Positions 45,256 through 54,337 of a stretch of 64,000 nucleotides of DNA are shown in pieces. Numbering within the stretch: the first letter of the stretch is position 1; every line of letters begins with the position of its first letter. Both the position numbers and the translations under genes were made by a program. The DNA is from Clostridium frigoris (lineage in GTDB: Bacteria; Bacillota; Clostridia; Clostridiales; Clostridiaceae), in contig NZ_JAHLDV010000013.1 in the NCBI RefSeq assembly GCF_018861865.1, forward strand, positions 1 to 64,000, read 5' to 3'. The notes below the pieces were generated by a model that saw only the letters and a program-made list of their open reading frames with translations, was not told the DNA's origin and searched no databases.

Positions 45256-45683
45256 AAATGCACCTCTATAATCAAATTTATTAATACAATATTTATCTAT
45301 TATATATTATTAATTCTAAGATTTCAAACTATAATTTCCCTATTTATGACGAAATATAGCCATATTACTAGCTTTAATGTCAGATAATTAATGTTATAAT
45401 TCAAATAGTCATAAATGCTTAATAAATATGTATTTAAAGTTGCTTATTAGTCGCTTTCACGTTATGAATTTTAGCTCAATTATTTTAAATGTATATAATC
45501 GTAGTTTTCTTTCTCATTAATTTATATATAGCATATAAATAAATTATCATTAAATCATGTAATTTATTTATAAGTGACTCAAAAAAAGAATAAAGTAAAT
45601 GGGTCCCCCCATATACACTATTCTTAATTACCTATCTAAATTATTTACAGAATTCTAGGTACATTCCAACATATGAAATTTCT
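45256..45683. other. Gene-free stretch upstream of the permease
   Basis: This AT-rich gap separates the permease start from the end of the sirohaem reductase gene. It must hold the permease promoter, but no site is clear. A short hairpin ATGGG/CCCAT lies near 45600. I looked for a c-di-AMP riboswitch and saw none. Confidence 0.5.
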
Positions 45684-47234
45684 TTATACTATATATTCAC
45701 TTACAAGTTTATTTAATTCATCTACGTTTTCTTTTATCCAAGAATCAAAATCCTTGCTTGAAGTATCTATTGCACTTGCCAGTTCAAATAAAAATTTTGG
45801 CACTTCCACCTCTCTAATATCGCCATAAATTTTACTAAGTTTTGTTTTACCTATTCCAAGGTCCCCACCAAGATGTAATTCAAATACATTTGTAAGTTCA
45901 TCTTGAACCTTTTTCTTTTTACCACGAAATCCAATTGTTCCTATTTCGTGTACGGAGCAAGAATTAGTGCATCCTGATATATGAACTGGAGGCAGTATAT
46001 CTTTTGTAAAGTTTTTTTCTTTAAAATAGCTGAGTATATCTTTTAAAGTACTCTGACTTTCTAATATTCCCATTTGACAAGTAGGAACTCCGATGCAGCA
46101 AGTTGAATATTCAAGCGAAGTATTTCCACCCATTCCCTCTGTTACGTCAAGTAATATTTGCGCTTCTTTTCCATTCAAATTTCTAATATATAATCCTTCT
46201 GACATAGTTAGTCTTACTTCTACATCGTCCATACCTTCTATTTTATCTATTATTAGTTTTAAATGCTCTGTTTTTAATTGTCCTCCCATTGGATGAACAT
46301 ACACACTGTATAAGCCATTTTGTTTTTGTGAAATTAGTCTTAGATTTTTTATAGAAGTTTCAATACCAGGCTTATCATAAACCTTAGTTTCTACCTTGAT
46401 TTTTAAATTACCTTCAGCCTTAACCTTCTCCAAATAACTATTATAACAGTTTATAAATTTTTCATCGCCCATTCTTTCTTTAATGTATCTTATACGAGCT
46501 TTTCCTTTGTTTACATAATCACCTTCATTAATAAAAAGCTGAGTTAATGCTTCAACATGGTATATAATATCTTCTGGCTTTACTAATTGACCACTTGCAA
46601 CAGATAGCCTTGAATTATTTCCCATTCCACCACCTAAATATACTTTAAAATATTGGGCGTTGTTTTGAATAACCGCTAAAAATCCCAAATCAGTAGCAGT
46701 TACATGTGACTCATCCTTGTCGTTACTTGAGAATGCAACCTTAAATTTTCTTGGAAGCTTATATGTATATATCTTATTTAAAAAATGTTTACCAACAGCG
46801 ATTGCATAAGGTGATATATCGAAAACCTCATTTTTTTCTACACCAGATAGTGGCGATGCAGAAACGTTTCTAGGATAATTACCACCTGATCCCCTTATGT
46901 ATAACTCTTTATTTATTCCTTCCTTCATAATGTTACAAACTTCATCTATAGTAATTCCATGTAATTGCATTGCTTGACGAGTAGTTATATGTATACTTTC
47001 TACCTTATATCTATTTGCAAAGTCATAAATTAGTTTAAGATCCTTTAAAGAAGCTATCCCTGCCGGCATTCTAAATCTTGCCATAAATGCTTTGCCACTA
47101 CGCTCAGCATACACTCCCATACCACCAGAAGCTCCTTTAAAAGCCATCTTACTCATTTCACCACTTAAAAATTTATTACCAAGTGCTCTAAAATCCTCAA
47201 TTTCGGAAAGAAGAATCTCATTTAAATTATTCAT
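45684..47234 (-). CDS. Sirohaem- and [4Fe-4S]-dependent sulfite/nitrite reductase
   Basis: The protein (516 residues from the chosen start) reduces sulfite or nitrite by six electrons, with ferredoxin as likely donor. The two Cys pairs that hold the coupled cluster are visible: TCCIGVPTCQMG around residue 380 and SGCTNSCSVHEIG around residue 422. Both ferrodoxin-like halves are present. A second ATG at 47234 (MNNLNE) has better spacing from AAAGGA than the one at 47243. The divergent LysR gene points to sulfur or nitrogen control. Sulfite and nitrite forms cannot be separated by eye. Confidence 0.88.
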   Translation of the reverse strand: MNNLNEILLSEIEDFRALGNKFLSGEMSKMAFKGASGGMGVYAERSGKAFMARFRMPAGIASLKDLKLIYDFANRYKVESIHITTRQAMQLHGITIDEVCNIMKEGINKELYIRGSGGNYPRNVSASPLSGVEKNEVFDISPYAIAVGKHFLNKIYTYKLPRKFKVAFSSNDKDESHVTATDLGFLAVIQNNAQYFKVYLGGGMGNNSRLSVASGQLVKPEDIIYHVEALTQLFINEGDYVNKGKARIRYIKERMGDEKFINCYNSYLEKVKAEGNLKIKVETKVYDKPGIETSIKNLRLISQKQNGLYSVYVHPMGGQLKTEHLKLIIDKIEGMDDVEVRLTMSEGLYIRNLNGKEAQILLDVTEGMGGNTSLEYSTCCIGVPTCQMGILESQSTLKDILSYFKEKNFTKDILPPVHISGCTNSCSVHEIGTIGFRGKKKKVQDELTNVFELHLGGDLGIGKTKLSKIYGDIREVEVPKFLFELASAIDTSSKDFDSWIKENVDELNKLVSEYIV

Positions 47235-47276
47235 TTGTACCATTCCTTTCTTATTGCAACATGTCTTTGACTATAG

Positions 47277-47330
47277 TATACTTGTTTTTAACCAATAAGT
47301 ATAATACATGTTTTATATAATACTTATTAA
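47277..47330. promoter_or_regulatory. LysR-type operator between the reductase and its regulator
   Basis: Inverted half-sites TATACTT (47277-47283) and AAGTATA (47296-47302) are followed by a further ATACTTATT. The layout, between divergent genes, is typical of LysR-type regulation. Confidence 0.5.
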
Positions 47331-47344
47331 TATTTCTGATAGGT

Positions 47345-48250
47345 ATGGTGATGATTATGATTGAAGAATTAAAAACTTTTATTGCTGTTGTAGACAAAAA
47401 AAGCTTTACAAAAGCTGCAAACACTATCAACATATCTCAACCAAGTGTTAGTTTACACATTAAAATTTTAGAAAAAAAGTTTAATACTAAATTGATAGAA
47501 AGATCAAACAAACAAAGAAATATCTTAATTACACAAACTGGAGAAATCTTATACAAAAAAGCTAAACAAATAATCTCCCTAATAGATGACACAAAAGATG
47601 AACTTAACAATTATCATAATTCCACTTCAGGAACCTTAAAGATTGGCGCAAGTATGACTATAGGTGAATTCTTACTTCCTTCAATACTAGGAGAATTTAT
47701 TAAAGAGTTTCCAAACATAAAACTTGAAGTCGCTATTGAAAATACCCATAATATTTATGAAAAATTTAAAAATTATGATATTGACATTGCCTTAACTGAA
47801 GGAAGTGTCCCTGCACATAACTATACCTCTAAAAATTTTTACAAAGACACAATGGTTATTGTAACTCCAAATTCTTTTACCTATGATAAAAATATTGGAC
47901 TTAAACCCACCTTGTCAAATCAAACTTGGATGCATAGAGAAGAAGGTTCTGGAACTGGTGAATATCTAAATATATTTTTGAATACAGAAGGTATATTACC
48001 AAAGAATTTTATTATACTTGGAAGTAATTATGCAATTAAAGAAGCTGTTAAAAACAATTTAGGTGTAACTTTCATCTCATCTTTAGTAGTTGATGATGCT
48101 GCCACTAACAATGAGCTTAAAATTATAGCCACTGAGACAAAATACAATAGGTTTTTTTCTTACTTAGTTCATGAGAAAAACTTATCAAAGATTGCGACAT
48201 TATTTGTTGAGAAACTAGAAAAGTTCAGCTGTAGAAATATTAAAAACTAA
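47345..48250 (+). CDS. LysR-family transcriptional regulator
   Basis: The 301-residue protein has an N-terminal winged helix (LKTFIAVVDKKSFTKAANTI, then NISQPSVSLHIKILEKKF) and a substrate-binding domain from about residue 90. Its divergence from the sirohaem reductase suggests that it is the regulator of that gene, in the manner of CysL/CysB-like proteins; the inducer is unknown. Several in-frame starts exist (MVMIMIEEL); the third ATG (MIEELK) fits the family best. Confidence 0.88.
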   Translation: MVMIMIEELKTFIAVVDKKSFTKAANTINISQPSVSLHIKILEKKFNTKLIERSNKQRNILITQTGEILYKKAKQIISLIDDTKDELNNYHNSTSGTLKIGASMTIGEFLLPSILGEFIKEFPNIKLEVAIENTHNIYEKFKNYDIDIALTEGSVPAHNYTSKNFYKDTMVIVTPNSFTYDKNIGLKPTLSNQTWMHREEGSGTGEYLNIFLNTEGILPKNFIILGSNYAIKEAVKNNLGVTFISSLVVDDAATNNELKIIATETKYNRFFSYLVHEKNLSKIATLFVEKLEKFSCRNIKN

Positions 48251-48287
48251 TAAATCTCGATTAGAGAGATAAAAGGAGCTAACTTAC

Positions 48288-49724
48288 ATGAATAAAACAA
48301 TAATGCAATTCTTTGAATGGAATTTACCACCTGATGGAGGCCACTGGAACTTTTTAAAAGATCACATCAAAGTCTTAAGTGATGCTGGCATAAATACCCT
48401 TTGGCTTCCACCTGCCTATAAAGGTGCAGGTGGCAGTAATGATACAGGATACGGCGTTTACGACTTATATGATCTTGGTGAATTTGACCAAAAGGAAAGC
48501 GTACGAACTAAATACGGTACAAAGGATGAATATGTAAATGCAATAAATGAGGCTCATAAAAACGGAATTGAAATATTAGCAGATATAGTTCTTAACCATA
48601 AGGGTGGCGCAGATGAAACTGAATGGGTAAAAGCAGTTAAAGTTGACCCAAACAATCGGAACAATAAAATATCTGGTGAATATGATATAAAAGCATGGAC
48701 TAAATTCAACTTCACTGGAAGAAACAATAAATATTCTGACTTTAAGTGGAACTGGGAATGTTTTGATGGCGTAGATTGGGACCAAAACAAAAAAGAAAGT
48801 GCTATTTTTGAATTTACCGGTCTTAGCAAATCATGGGATTCTGAAGTAGATGATGAAAACGGGAACTATGATTATCTTATGCTTACAGATATAGACGTTA
48901 GTTCTCCTGCAGTTTATGATGAGCTTTTAAAATGGTCATTATGGTATATTGAAATAGCACAACTTGACGGATTTAGATTAGATGCACTAAAACATATAGG
49001 ATTTGAATTTTTTATAAAGCTTATTAACGACATAAGAAACATTACAAATAAAGAGCTTTTTACAGTAGGTGAATATTGGGATAATGATGTTAACACTTTG
49101 AAAAAATATGTTGAAAATACTTCCCATATATTGAATGTTTTTGATGTACCACTTCACTATAATTTTCTAGCAGCTGCTACTCAAAAAGAAAACTATGATT
49201 TAAGGAGCTTAATGTCAAATACATTAATAAGTTGTTATCCACAGAATTCAGTAACTTTTGTGGACAATCATGATACTCAACCTGGACAGTCTCTTGAGTC
49301 CTGGGTAAACACTTCATTTAAACTGCAAGCATATACATTTATTTTAACAAGAAAAGAGGGTATACCATGTGTTTTCTTCGGAGATTATTATGGAATGCCA
49401 AGTAATTCTATAGCATCACTAAAAGATGAACTAGATAACTTATTAAAAGCTAGGCGTGATTTTGCCTATGGATGGCAACATGATTATTTCGATGATGCAC
49501 ATATTGTAGGTTGGACAAGAGAGAATGGACTCGCTTCGTTAATTTCTAATGTAAATAACAGTGGTTCTAAAAAAATGTTTGTCGGAGAAAAACTTTCTGG
49601 CAAGTCATTTGTAGATATAACTGGAAATGTTTCTGGAGAAGTTATAATAGCCAAAGATGGCAATGGTGACTTTACTGTTAATGGGAATTCCTATTCAGTT
49701 TGGTGCATTATTAAAAAAGATTAA
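48288..49724 (+). CDS. Alpha-amylase (GH13), cytoplasmic
   Basis: The 478-residue protein cleaves alpha-1,4-glucans. The GH13 regions are visible: DIVLNHKGG, DGFRLDALKHI (nucleophile Asp), TVGEYWD (acid/base Glu) and FVDNHDTQ. There is no signal peptide, so it acts inside the cell, on imported maltodextrin or glycogen. Family resemblance is to bacterial AmyS/maltohexaose-type enzymes. It starts 38 bases after the LysR gene behind AAAGGAG. Confidence 0.93.
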   Translation: MNKTIMQFFEWNLPPDGGHWNFLKDHIKVLSDAGINTLWLPPAYKGAGGSNDTGYGVYDLYDLGEFDQKESVRTKYGTKDEYVNAINEAHKNGIEILADIVLNHKGGADETEWVKAVKVDPNNRNNKISGEYDIKAWTKFNFTGRNNKYSDFKWNWECFDGVDWDQNKKESAIFEFTGLSKSWDSEVDDENGNYDYLMLTDIDVSSPAVYDELLKWSLWYIEIAQLDGFRLDALKHIGFEFFIKLINDIRNITNKELFTVGEYWDNDVNTLKKYVENTSHILNVFDVPLHYNFLAAATQKENYDLRSLMSNTLISCYPQNSVTFVDNHDTQPGQSLESWVNTSFKLQAYTFILTRKEGIPCVFFGDYYGMPSNSIASLKDELDNLLKARRDFAYGWQHDYFDDAHIVGWTRENGLASLISNVNNSGSKKMFVGEKLSGKSFVDITGNVSGEVIIAKDGNGDFTVNGNSYSVWCIIKKD

Positions 49725-49769
49725 TCAGCTCCTTGCTTGCTGCATAATAGGTTATATATATATATATCA

Positions 49770-49802
49770 CCAGCCTGTGTATTCACAGGCTGCTTCTTTT
49801 TT
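49770..49802 (+). terminator. Terminator after the amylase gene
   Basis: A 9-bp stem CAGCCTGTG/CACAGGCTG with TATT loop, followed by CTTCTTTTTT. A TA-dinucleotide run lies just before it. Confidence 0.85.
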
Positions 49803-49827
49803 ATAACACATTGCAATGGTTAATTTA

Positions 49828-51042
49828 TTAATTTTTCACTACTCTACTTACATATAAACTAGGAATTACTGCATACATAGCTGCTGCCTTAACTAATTCA
49901 CTCTTTAAGGTTCGCTCATTTGGAGAATGTTTCTCTTCCTCATTACCCGGTCCAAATCCAATGCAGGGTATATCATATCTACCCATAATCGAAGAAGCAT
50001 TTGTACAAAAATTCCATTTGTCAACTAGTGGCTCCTCATTAAATAAAGCTTCATAACATTCTACTAAAGTTTCACAAGCTGGGTGATGAACATCTAAGCT
50101 CCAAGCTGGAAAATAAGCAGCTGTTGGATAAACAACTCCCTTATATGAAGGTTTTTCATAATCATATATAGAAACCTCAGCTTTCATATTTTTGATTGAT
50201 GGAAGATTTTTAATTTGTTCTAGGGCGTAAGTGTAAGTCTCTTCACCTGTTAATCTTCTATCAATTGATATAGTACAACTATCTGCCACCGCACATCTTG
50301 AAGGAGACGTAAAAAATATTTCAGAAACAGTAAGTGTCCCTTTACCTAAAAAATTATCACAAGTCAAAGTCTCATTAAGCCCTTTTAATTCACTTAATAT
50401 AGGAGTCATTTTATAAATAGCATTTACCCCTCTCTCTGGTGCACATCCATGGGAACTTAGGCCATGAGTAACTACTTTTATCTCCATATGTCCCCTATGT
50501 CCTCTATATATATTACAGGAAGTAGGCTCAGTAATTACAACAAATTCAGGTTGAATTTTATCTTCATTTATCATATATTGCCAGCAAAGCCCATCACACT
50601 CTTCTTCTTGGACTGTACCTGTAATTAGTAACGTATAATCACCATGCATGTCCAACTCTTTAATAATCTTCGCTGCGTAAACCATAGATGCCATACCGCC
50701 CTCTTGATCACTTCCACCACGCCCTATGATCACTTCCATATCTTCATATCCTTTATATGGATCGTACTGCCATAAATCTTTATCTCCAATACCTGCCGTA
50801 TCTACATGTGCATCCATTGCTATAATATGACTCCCATGACCTATAGTCCCTATTATGTTTCCCATTTTATCTATTTCTATCTTATCAAAGCCAACCTTTT
50901 TCATCTCCTCACTTATTCGCGCTATAACGCTCTCCTCATGGCGACTTTCACTTGGAATAGCAATCATATCACGAAGAAACCTTGATATGTCCCCTTTGTA
51001 CTCTTCTGCTTTCTGTAAGACCTTTTGAAAATCAATGTTCAT
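49828..51042 (-). CDS. M20-family metallohydrolase, YgeY-like
   Basis: The 404-residue protein has the di-zinc M20 motifs [18 protein letters not shown] and EEECDG, with [10 protein letters not shown] and SSHGCAP in the dimerisation region. Resemblance is to YgeY, which occurs in clusters linked to selenium-dependent purine or amino-acid catabolism; the substrate is not known. It lies next to a 2-hydroxyacid-dehydrogenase-like gene but behind a terminator, so they may be separate units. Confidence 0.82.
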   Translation of the reverse strand: MNIDFQKVLQKAEEYKGDISRFLRDMIAIPSESRHEESVIARISEEMKKVGFDKIEIDKMGNIIGTIGHGSHIIAMDAHVDTAGIGDKDLWQYDPYKGYEDMEVIIGRGGSDQEGGMASMVYAAKIIKELDMHGDYTLLITGTVQEEECDGLCWQYMINEDKIQPEFVVITEPTSCNIYRGHRGHMEIKVVTHGLSSHGCAPERGVNAIYKMTPILSELKGLNETLTCDNFLGKGTLTVSEIFFTSPSRCAVADSCTISIDRRLTGEETYTYALEQIKNLPSIKNMKAEVSIYDYEKPSYKGVVYPTAAYFPAWSLDVHHPACETLVECYEALFNEEPLVDKWNFCTNASSIMGRYDIPCIGFGPGNEEEKHSPNERTLKSELVKAAAMYAVIPSLYVSRVVKN

Positions 51043-51202
51043 TGTAAAGCCTCCTTCAATTTATCTATATTGTAAATAAAAAGTGCCTCAATTTAAGCTT
51101 AACAAATAACAAAAGTATGTATTTCATAAAATATATTACTATAAATATATTCTATGAAATATATACCATTAACAGAACTAAATATTTACTAATTATCTCA
51201 AA

Positions 51203-51248
51203 TAAAAAAAGCACTTTCATCCGATTGCTCTGAATGTAAGTGCTTTGA
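51203..51248 (-). terminator. Terminator after the dehydrogenase-like gene
   Basis: On the minus strand AAAGCACTT pairs with AAGTGCTTT around a long loop and is followed by TTTTATTT, just beyond the stop at 51257. Confidence 0.75.
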
Positions 51249-51256
51249 TAATGAAA

Positions 51257-52243
51257 TCATTTTAACACATCAGTATTAACACAAGTGTCAGGCTTTTCAC
51301 CATTTAAGACTTTAATAATATTTTCAGCTGCAACTAATCCCATATTTGTTCTTGTTTCCATTGTAGCTGAAGAAATATTAGGAACAATTGAAACATTGTA
51401 CATATTTAGAAGTTCTGGTTCAATATTAGGTTCATTTTCAAATACATCAAGTCCTGCTCCCCATATTTCACCATCTTTGAGGGCTTTAACTAGCGCTTTT
51501 TCATCAATTACTGATCCATTACATGTATTAACAATAACAGAAGTATTTTTCATAGTAGAAAATTCTTTTTCACCTATATAATGAATGGTGGAAGGTAAAA
51601 TTGGAATGTGTAATGATACGAAATCAGCTTCTTTAAGCAAAGTTTCTTTATCCACAAAAATAGCACCCAGTTCTTTTTCCATTTTATTATTTTTAATTAT
51701 ATCAGTATATAATATTTTCATATCAAAAGCCTTAGCTTTCTTTGCAAAGTTAAACCCAATTCTTCCTGCGCCTACAACTCCTAATGTCTTTCCAGTAATT
51801 TCACGGCCAAGAAACATCATAGGATCGCAAGACTCAAAAGCACCATTTCTTGTAAATTTATCTGCTGCCACGATTCTTCTAGAAACAACCATGAGCAGTG
51901 TCCATGCAAGATCTGCAGTAGCATCATCTAACACCCGTGGAGTATTTGTGATTATTACTCCATGTTTTGTAGCTGTAGCTAAATCAATATTGCTGTGCCC
52001 CACACCGTAGTTAGCAAAAATCTTACATTTATTGCCTGCTGCCTCGAATACCTCTTCATCTATATTATCAGTTAAAAGACATAAAACAGCATCCTTGCCT
52101 TTTACTTTCAAAAGAAGCTCTTCTCTTAATAAGACTCTATCGCAGGGATTTATTTCTACATCAAAATGCTTTTTTAAAAGCTCAATAGCCTCATCTGGAA
52201 TTCTCCTTGTTACGTAAACCCTTTTTTTATCCACAGATTTCAC
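51257..52243 (-). CDS. D-2-hydroxyacid dehydrogenase-like protein lacking the catalytic Arg and His
   Basis: The 328-residue protein has the full two-domain fold with the NAD site GVVGAGRIGFNFA (about residues 155-167). Enzymes of this family need Arg in NTxRG, Glu in xEP and His near PHI. Here the first reads NTCNG (Asn242) and the last VPNIS (Asn289); only Glu271 remains. Each can result from changes of one or two bases, and the rest of the protein is well kept. It may be a pseudoenzyme or have another substrate and mechanism. It is preceded by the unknown gene at 52271-52981 with a 27-base gap. Confidence 0.85.
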   Translation of the reverse strand: MKSVDKKRVYVTRRIPDEAIELLKKHFDVEINPCDRVLLREELLLKVKGKDAVLCLLTDNIDEEVFEAAGNKCKIFANYGVGHSNIDLATATKHGVIITNTPRVLDDATADLAWTLLMVVSRRIVAADKFTRNGAFESCDPMMFLGREITGKTLGVVGAGRIGFNFAKKAKAFDMKILYTDIIKNNKMEKELGAIFVDKETLLKEADFVSLHIPILPSTIHYIGEKEFSTMKNTSVIVNTCNGSVIDEKALVKALKDGEIWGAGLDVFENEPNIEPELLNMYNVSIVPNISSATMETRTNMGLVAAENIIKVLNGEKPDTCVNTDVLK

Positions 52244-52270
52244 CTCCTATAAATAATAAACGCATTTATT

Positions 52271-52981
52271 TCACAGCTTCTCAAATATAAGTTCATTTTT
52301 AAGCTTCCCTATTTCTTTTATAATCTTCATTTTTCTAAAACAATATGTTATTTTCCTTGCCTTATTTTCAGAAATCTTCAATATTTTCGCTAAGTTTTTG
52401 TTTGTAAAATTTTCTTTTAATTCTTCAGGTAAAAAGATCAAAAAATCCTTGTTCTCTTTAAAAGTAATTTTCTCGATTACCTCTAAAAGCTTATGATCTA
52501 TTATGCTTATACCTTTTCTCCTCCAGCTTCCTTTACCATCCGTGCATCTTATTTCTTCTTCCTTAATCATTAGAATCTCTAATGTAAAATTATCCGATCT
52601 CATTAAATCAGGTATCCTAATTAACTCATCAAATAAATCAACTAACTTACCCTTTTTAGGTGACTTTCTTCTTCTAATTACTATATTCGATTCTTCTGTA
52701 GTTACTATATACTTTTCAGCAGCTATAGGATGAACAAGCATTACTTTATTATACTTGACTAATTCTATAAGTTTATTACGAATTGCGCTAAAATTTTTTG
52801 TTTGTATTTCAATTAATGAATCTTTTCTCACTAAATCAATTATATATTTATCTACCTTTACCTCAAATCTGTCTCCAGCCGTTACATACCATTGTTTAAT
52901 AGATGAATGCAAAGACTTCTCATTTTTTATATTTATCCCATTTTGCTCATAAATTAAAACTCTGTCTTCTACTTGTCCCAT
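52271..52981 (-). CDS. Unrecognised protein, possible nuclease-like N-terminus plus helix-turn-helix
   Basis: I cannot name this 236-residue protein. Residues about 40-90 contain YIIDLVRKDSLIEIQT, an Asp then Glu-x-Gln pattern on successive strands reminiscent of a PD-(D/E)xK fold, followed by a Lys-rich helix. The C-terminal part (about 190-235: NLAKILKISENKARKITYCF) looks like a winged helix. There are no membrane segments or signal peptide. It starts a probable two-gene unit with the dehydrogenase-like protein. Confidence 0.6.
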   Translation of the reverse strand: MGQVEDRVLIYEQNGINIKNEKSLHSSIKQWYVTAGDRFEVKVDKYIIDLVRKDSLIEIQTKNFSAIRNKLIELVKYNKVMLVHPIAAEKYIVTTEESNIVIRRRKSPKKGKLVDLFDELIRIPDLMRSDNFTLEILMIKEEEIRCTDGKGSWRRKGISIIDHKLLEVIEKITFKENKDFLIFLPEELKENFTNKNLAKILKISENKARKITYCFRKMKIIKEIGKLKNELIFEKL

Positions 52982-53227
52982 TTTTTCTCCTACCTCTATA
53001 ATAAACCTTTGAAATTTTGCTTAAATTAAATAATCTGGTTCTTATAATTATATATTTATTATAACAGAACTATTATATAAATAGAATTAAAGCTGTAAAA
53101 TAAAGGTATGTGAATAATAAAACTCATTTGAGCGTATAACAAGTTAATATACTAATTCTATAAAAATACTCCTAATTGTGTATCAAAGCATAATATAAAA
53201 TAATATAATAATAAAAGGTGATGAAAT

Positions 53228-53719
53228 ATGAAAGTTGTGATATTATCTGATACGCATGCAAAAAAACATAATGATAAACTTTTCAAATTAATAGACAATT
53301 TATTTAAAGAAGCCGATATGATTATTCATGCAGGTGATTATATTTCACCGAGTGTTGTATCAAAATTAAAAGAACATGAGAACTTCATTGGGGTATGGGG
53401 AAATAACGACAAGCATTATATAAGAAGTATATTAAAGGAAAAAGAAATATTATCAATAGAAGGGTATAGAATTGGTTTGTACCATGGTCATGGCACTAGC
53501 AAAAACACACTAACTACAGCATATGATAAATTTATTGATGATAAAGTAGATATAATAATCTTTGGACACACTCATCAACCACTTATATTAACTAAAAATA
53601 AAGTGCTTATGATTAATCCTGGTTCCCCCTCCTGCAAAAGACGTGAGAAGTGGTATTCTTATGTTGTTTTAGAAATTGAAAATAAAAAAATAGATGTCTG
53701 TTTAAAATTTTTCAACTAA
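53228..53719 (+). CDS. YfcE/MJ0936-type metallophosphoesterase
   Basis: The 163-residue protein shows the calcineurin-like motifs LSDTHA, HAGDYIS, WGNND, GHG and FGHTHQP, ending with NPGSPS. Family members are small phosphodiesterases with broad activity in vitro; the physiological substrate is not established. A GGTGATGAA ribosome site precedes the ATG. Confidence 0.88.
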   Translation: MKVVILSDTHAKKHNDKLFKLIDNLFKEADMIIHAGDYISPSVVSKLKEHENFIGVWGNNDKHYIRSILKEKEILSIEGYRIGLYHGHGTSKNTLTTAYDKFIDDKVDIIIFGHTHQPLILTKNKVLMINPGSPSCKRREKWYSYVVLEIENKKIDVCLKFFN

Positions 53720-53740
53720 TAAATGTTACGAGTTTTAACA

Positions 53741-53780
53741 TAAAAAGCCCTACCACGCTTAACTTGGTAGGACTTTTTAT
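53741..53780. terminator. Bidirectional terminator after the phosphoesterase gene
   Basis: A stem of 13-14 bp (AAAAAGCCCTACCA with TGGTAGGACTTTTT) ends in A and T runs on either side, between converging genes. Confidence 0.8.
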
Positions 53781-53781
53781 G

Positions 53782-53994
53782 TTAATATTCTTCTACTTCA
53801 GTAACTTCATATCCTACTTCTTCAATAGCTTCTGTAATGTCATTATCGGTTGTTTCATCCTCAAATTCTGCTACTGCAAATTTTTCCTCTAAATCAACTT
53901 TTACTTTAGTAGCACCAATGTCCAGTAATGCTTCCTTTACATGACTTGAACAATGTGAACAACTCATTCCATCAATATATATTTTTTTCTTCAT
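53782..53994 (-). CDS. Orphan heavy-metal-associated domain protein (CopZ-like)
   Basis: The 70-residue protein has the metal motif GMSCSHC and closely resembles the CopZ in this window at 27122-27334, but is more acidic (ending EVTEVEEY). It has no copA or csoR next to it. It could be a second copper chaperone or serve another metal. Confidence 0.85.
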   Translation of the reverse strand: MKKKIYIDGMSCSHCSSHVKEALLDIGATKVKVDLEEKFAVAEFEDETTDNDITEAIEEVGYEVTEVEEY

Positions 53995-54337
53995 TTAAAA
54001 TTCCCCTTTCAATTGTTTAATTTACATTCTTATATATATATAAATTTAAATTTATATATTTAAATCTATAATCATATACTCATTAATTTAACTTAATTTT
54101 ATATTAGTTCCTTAAATACCTTTTGTATATATGTATTTAATAAAATTTATATTGAACTAGCTAATAGATAGTTTCATATCTTGTTTTACTTATTTTGTAA
54201 TTTCAAACAAATTGTAGCATATTAAGTGTCACTATTCAAGTTTTTACATACTTTATTTATTTTATTATTTTATTATTTTATTATTAATATTCAACACCTA
54301 TGTTAAATCCTCTTTTGAGTAGATGTAGTATTAAAGA
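53995..54337. other. Gene-free AT-rich stretch with an 8-bp tandem repeat
   Basis: The stretch between the orphan copper protein and hydF contains a run of TTTATTAT units (about four copies, near 54251-54287) and other AT-rich low-complexity sequence. Promoter elements for the copper gene must be here but none stands out. No RNA gene is seen. Confidence 0.5.

Noticed and set aside
45256-45683. Possible c-di-AMP riboswitch ahead of the permease
   Set aside because: I looked for the conserved GGG and CCGAA-type cores and did not find them.
54251-54287. TTTATTAT tandem units as a CRISPR or origin element
   Set aside because: There are no spacers, no DnaA boxes and no nearby dnaA or cas genes; it is simple AT-rich repetition.
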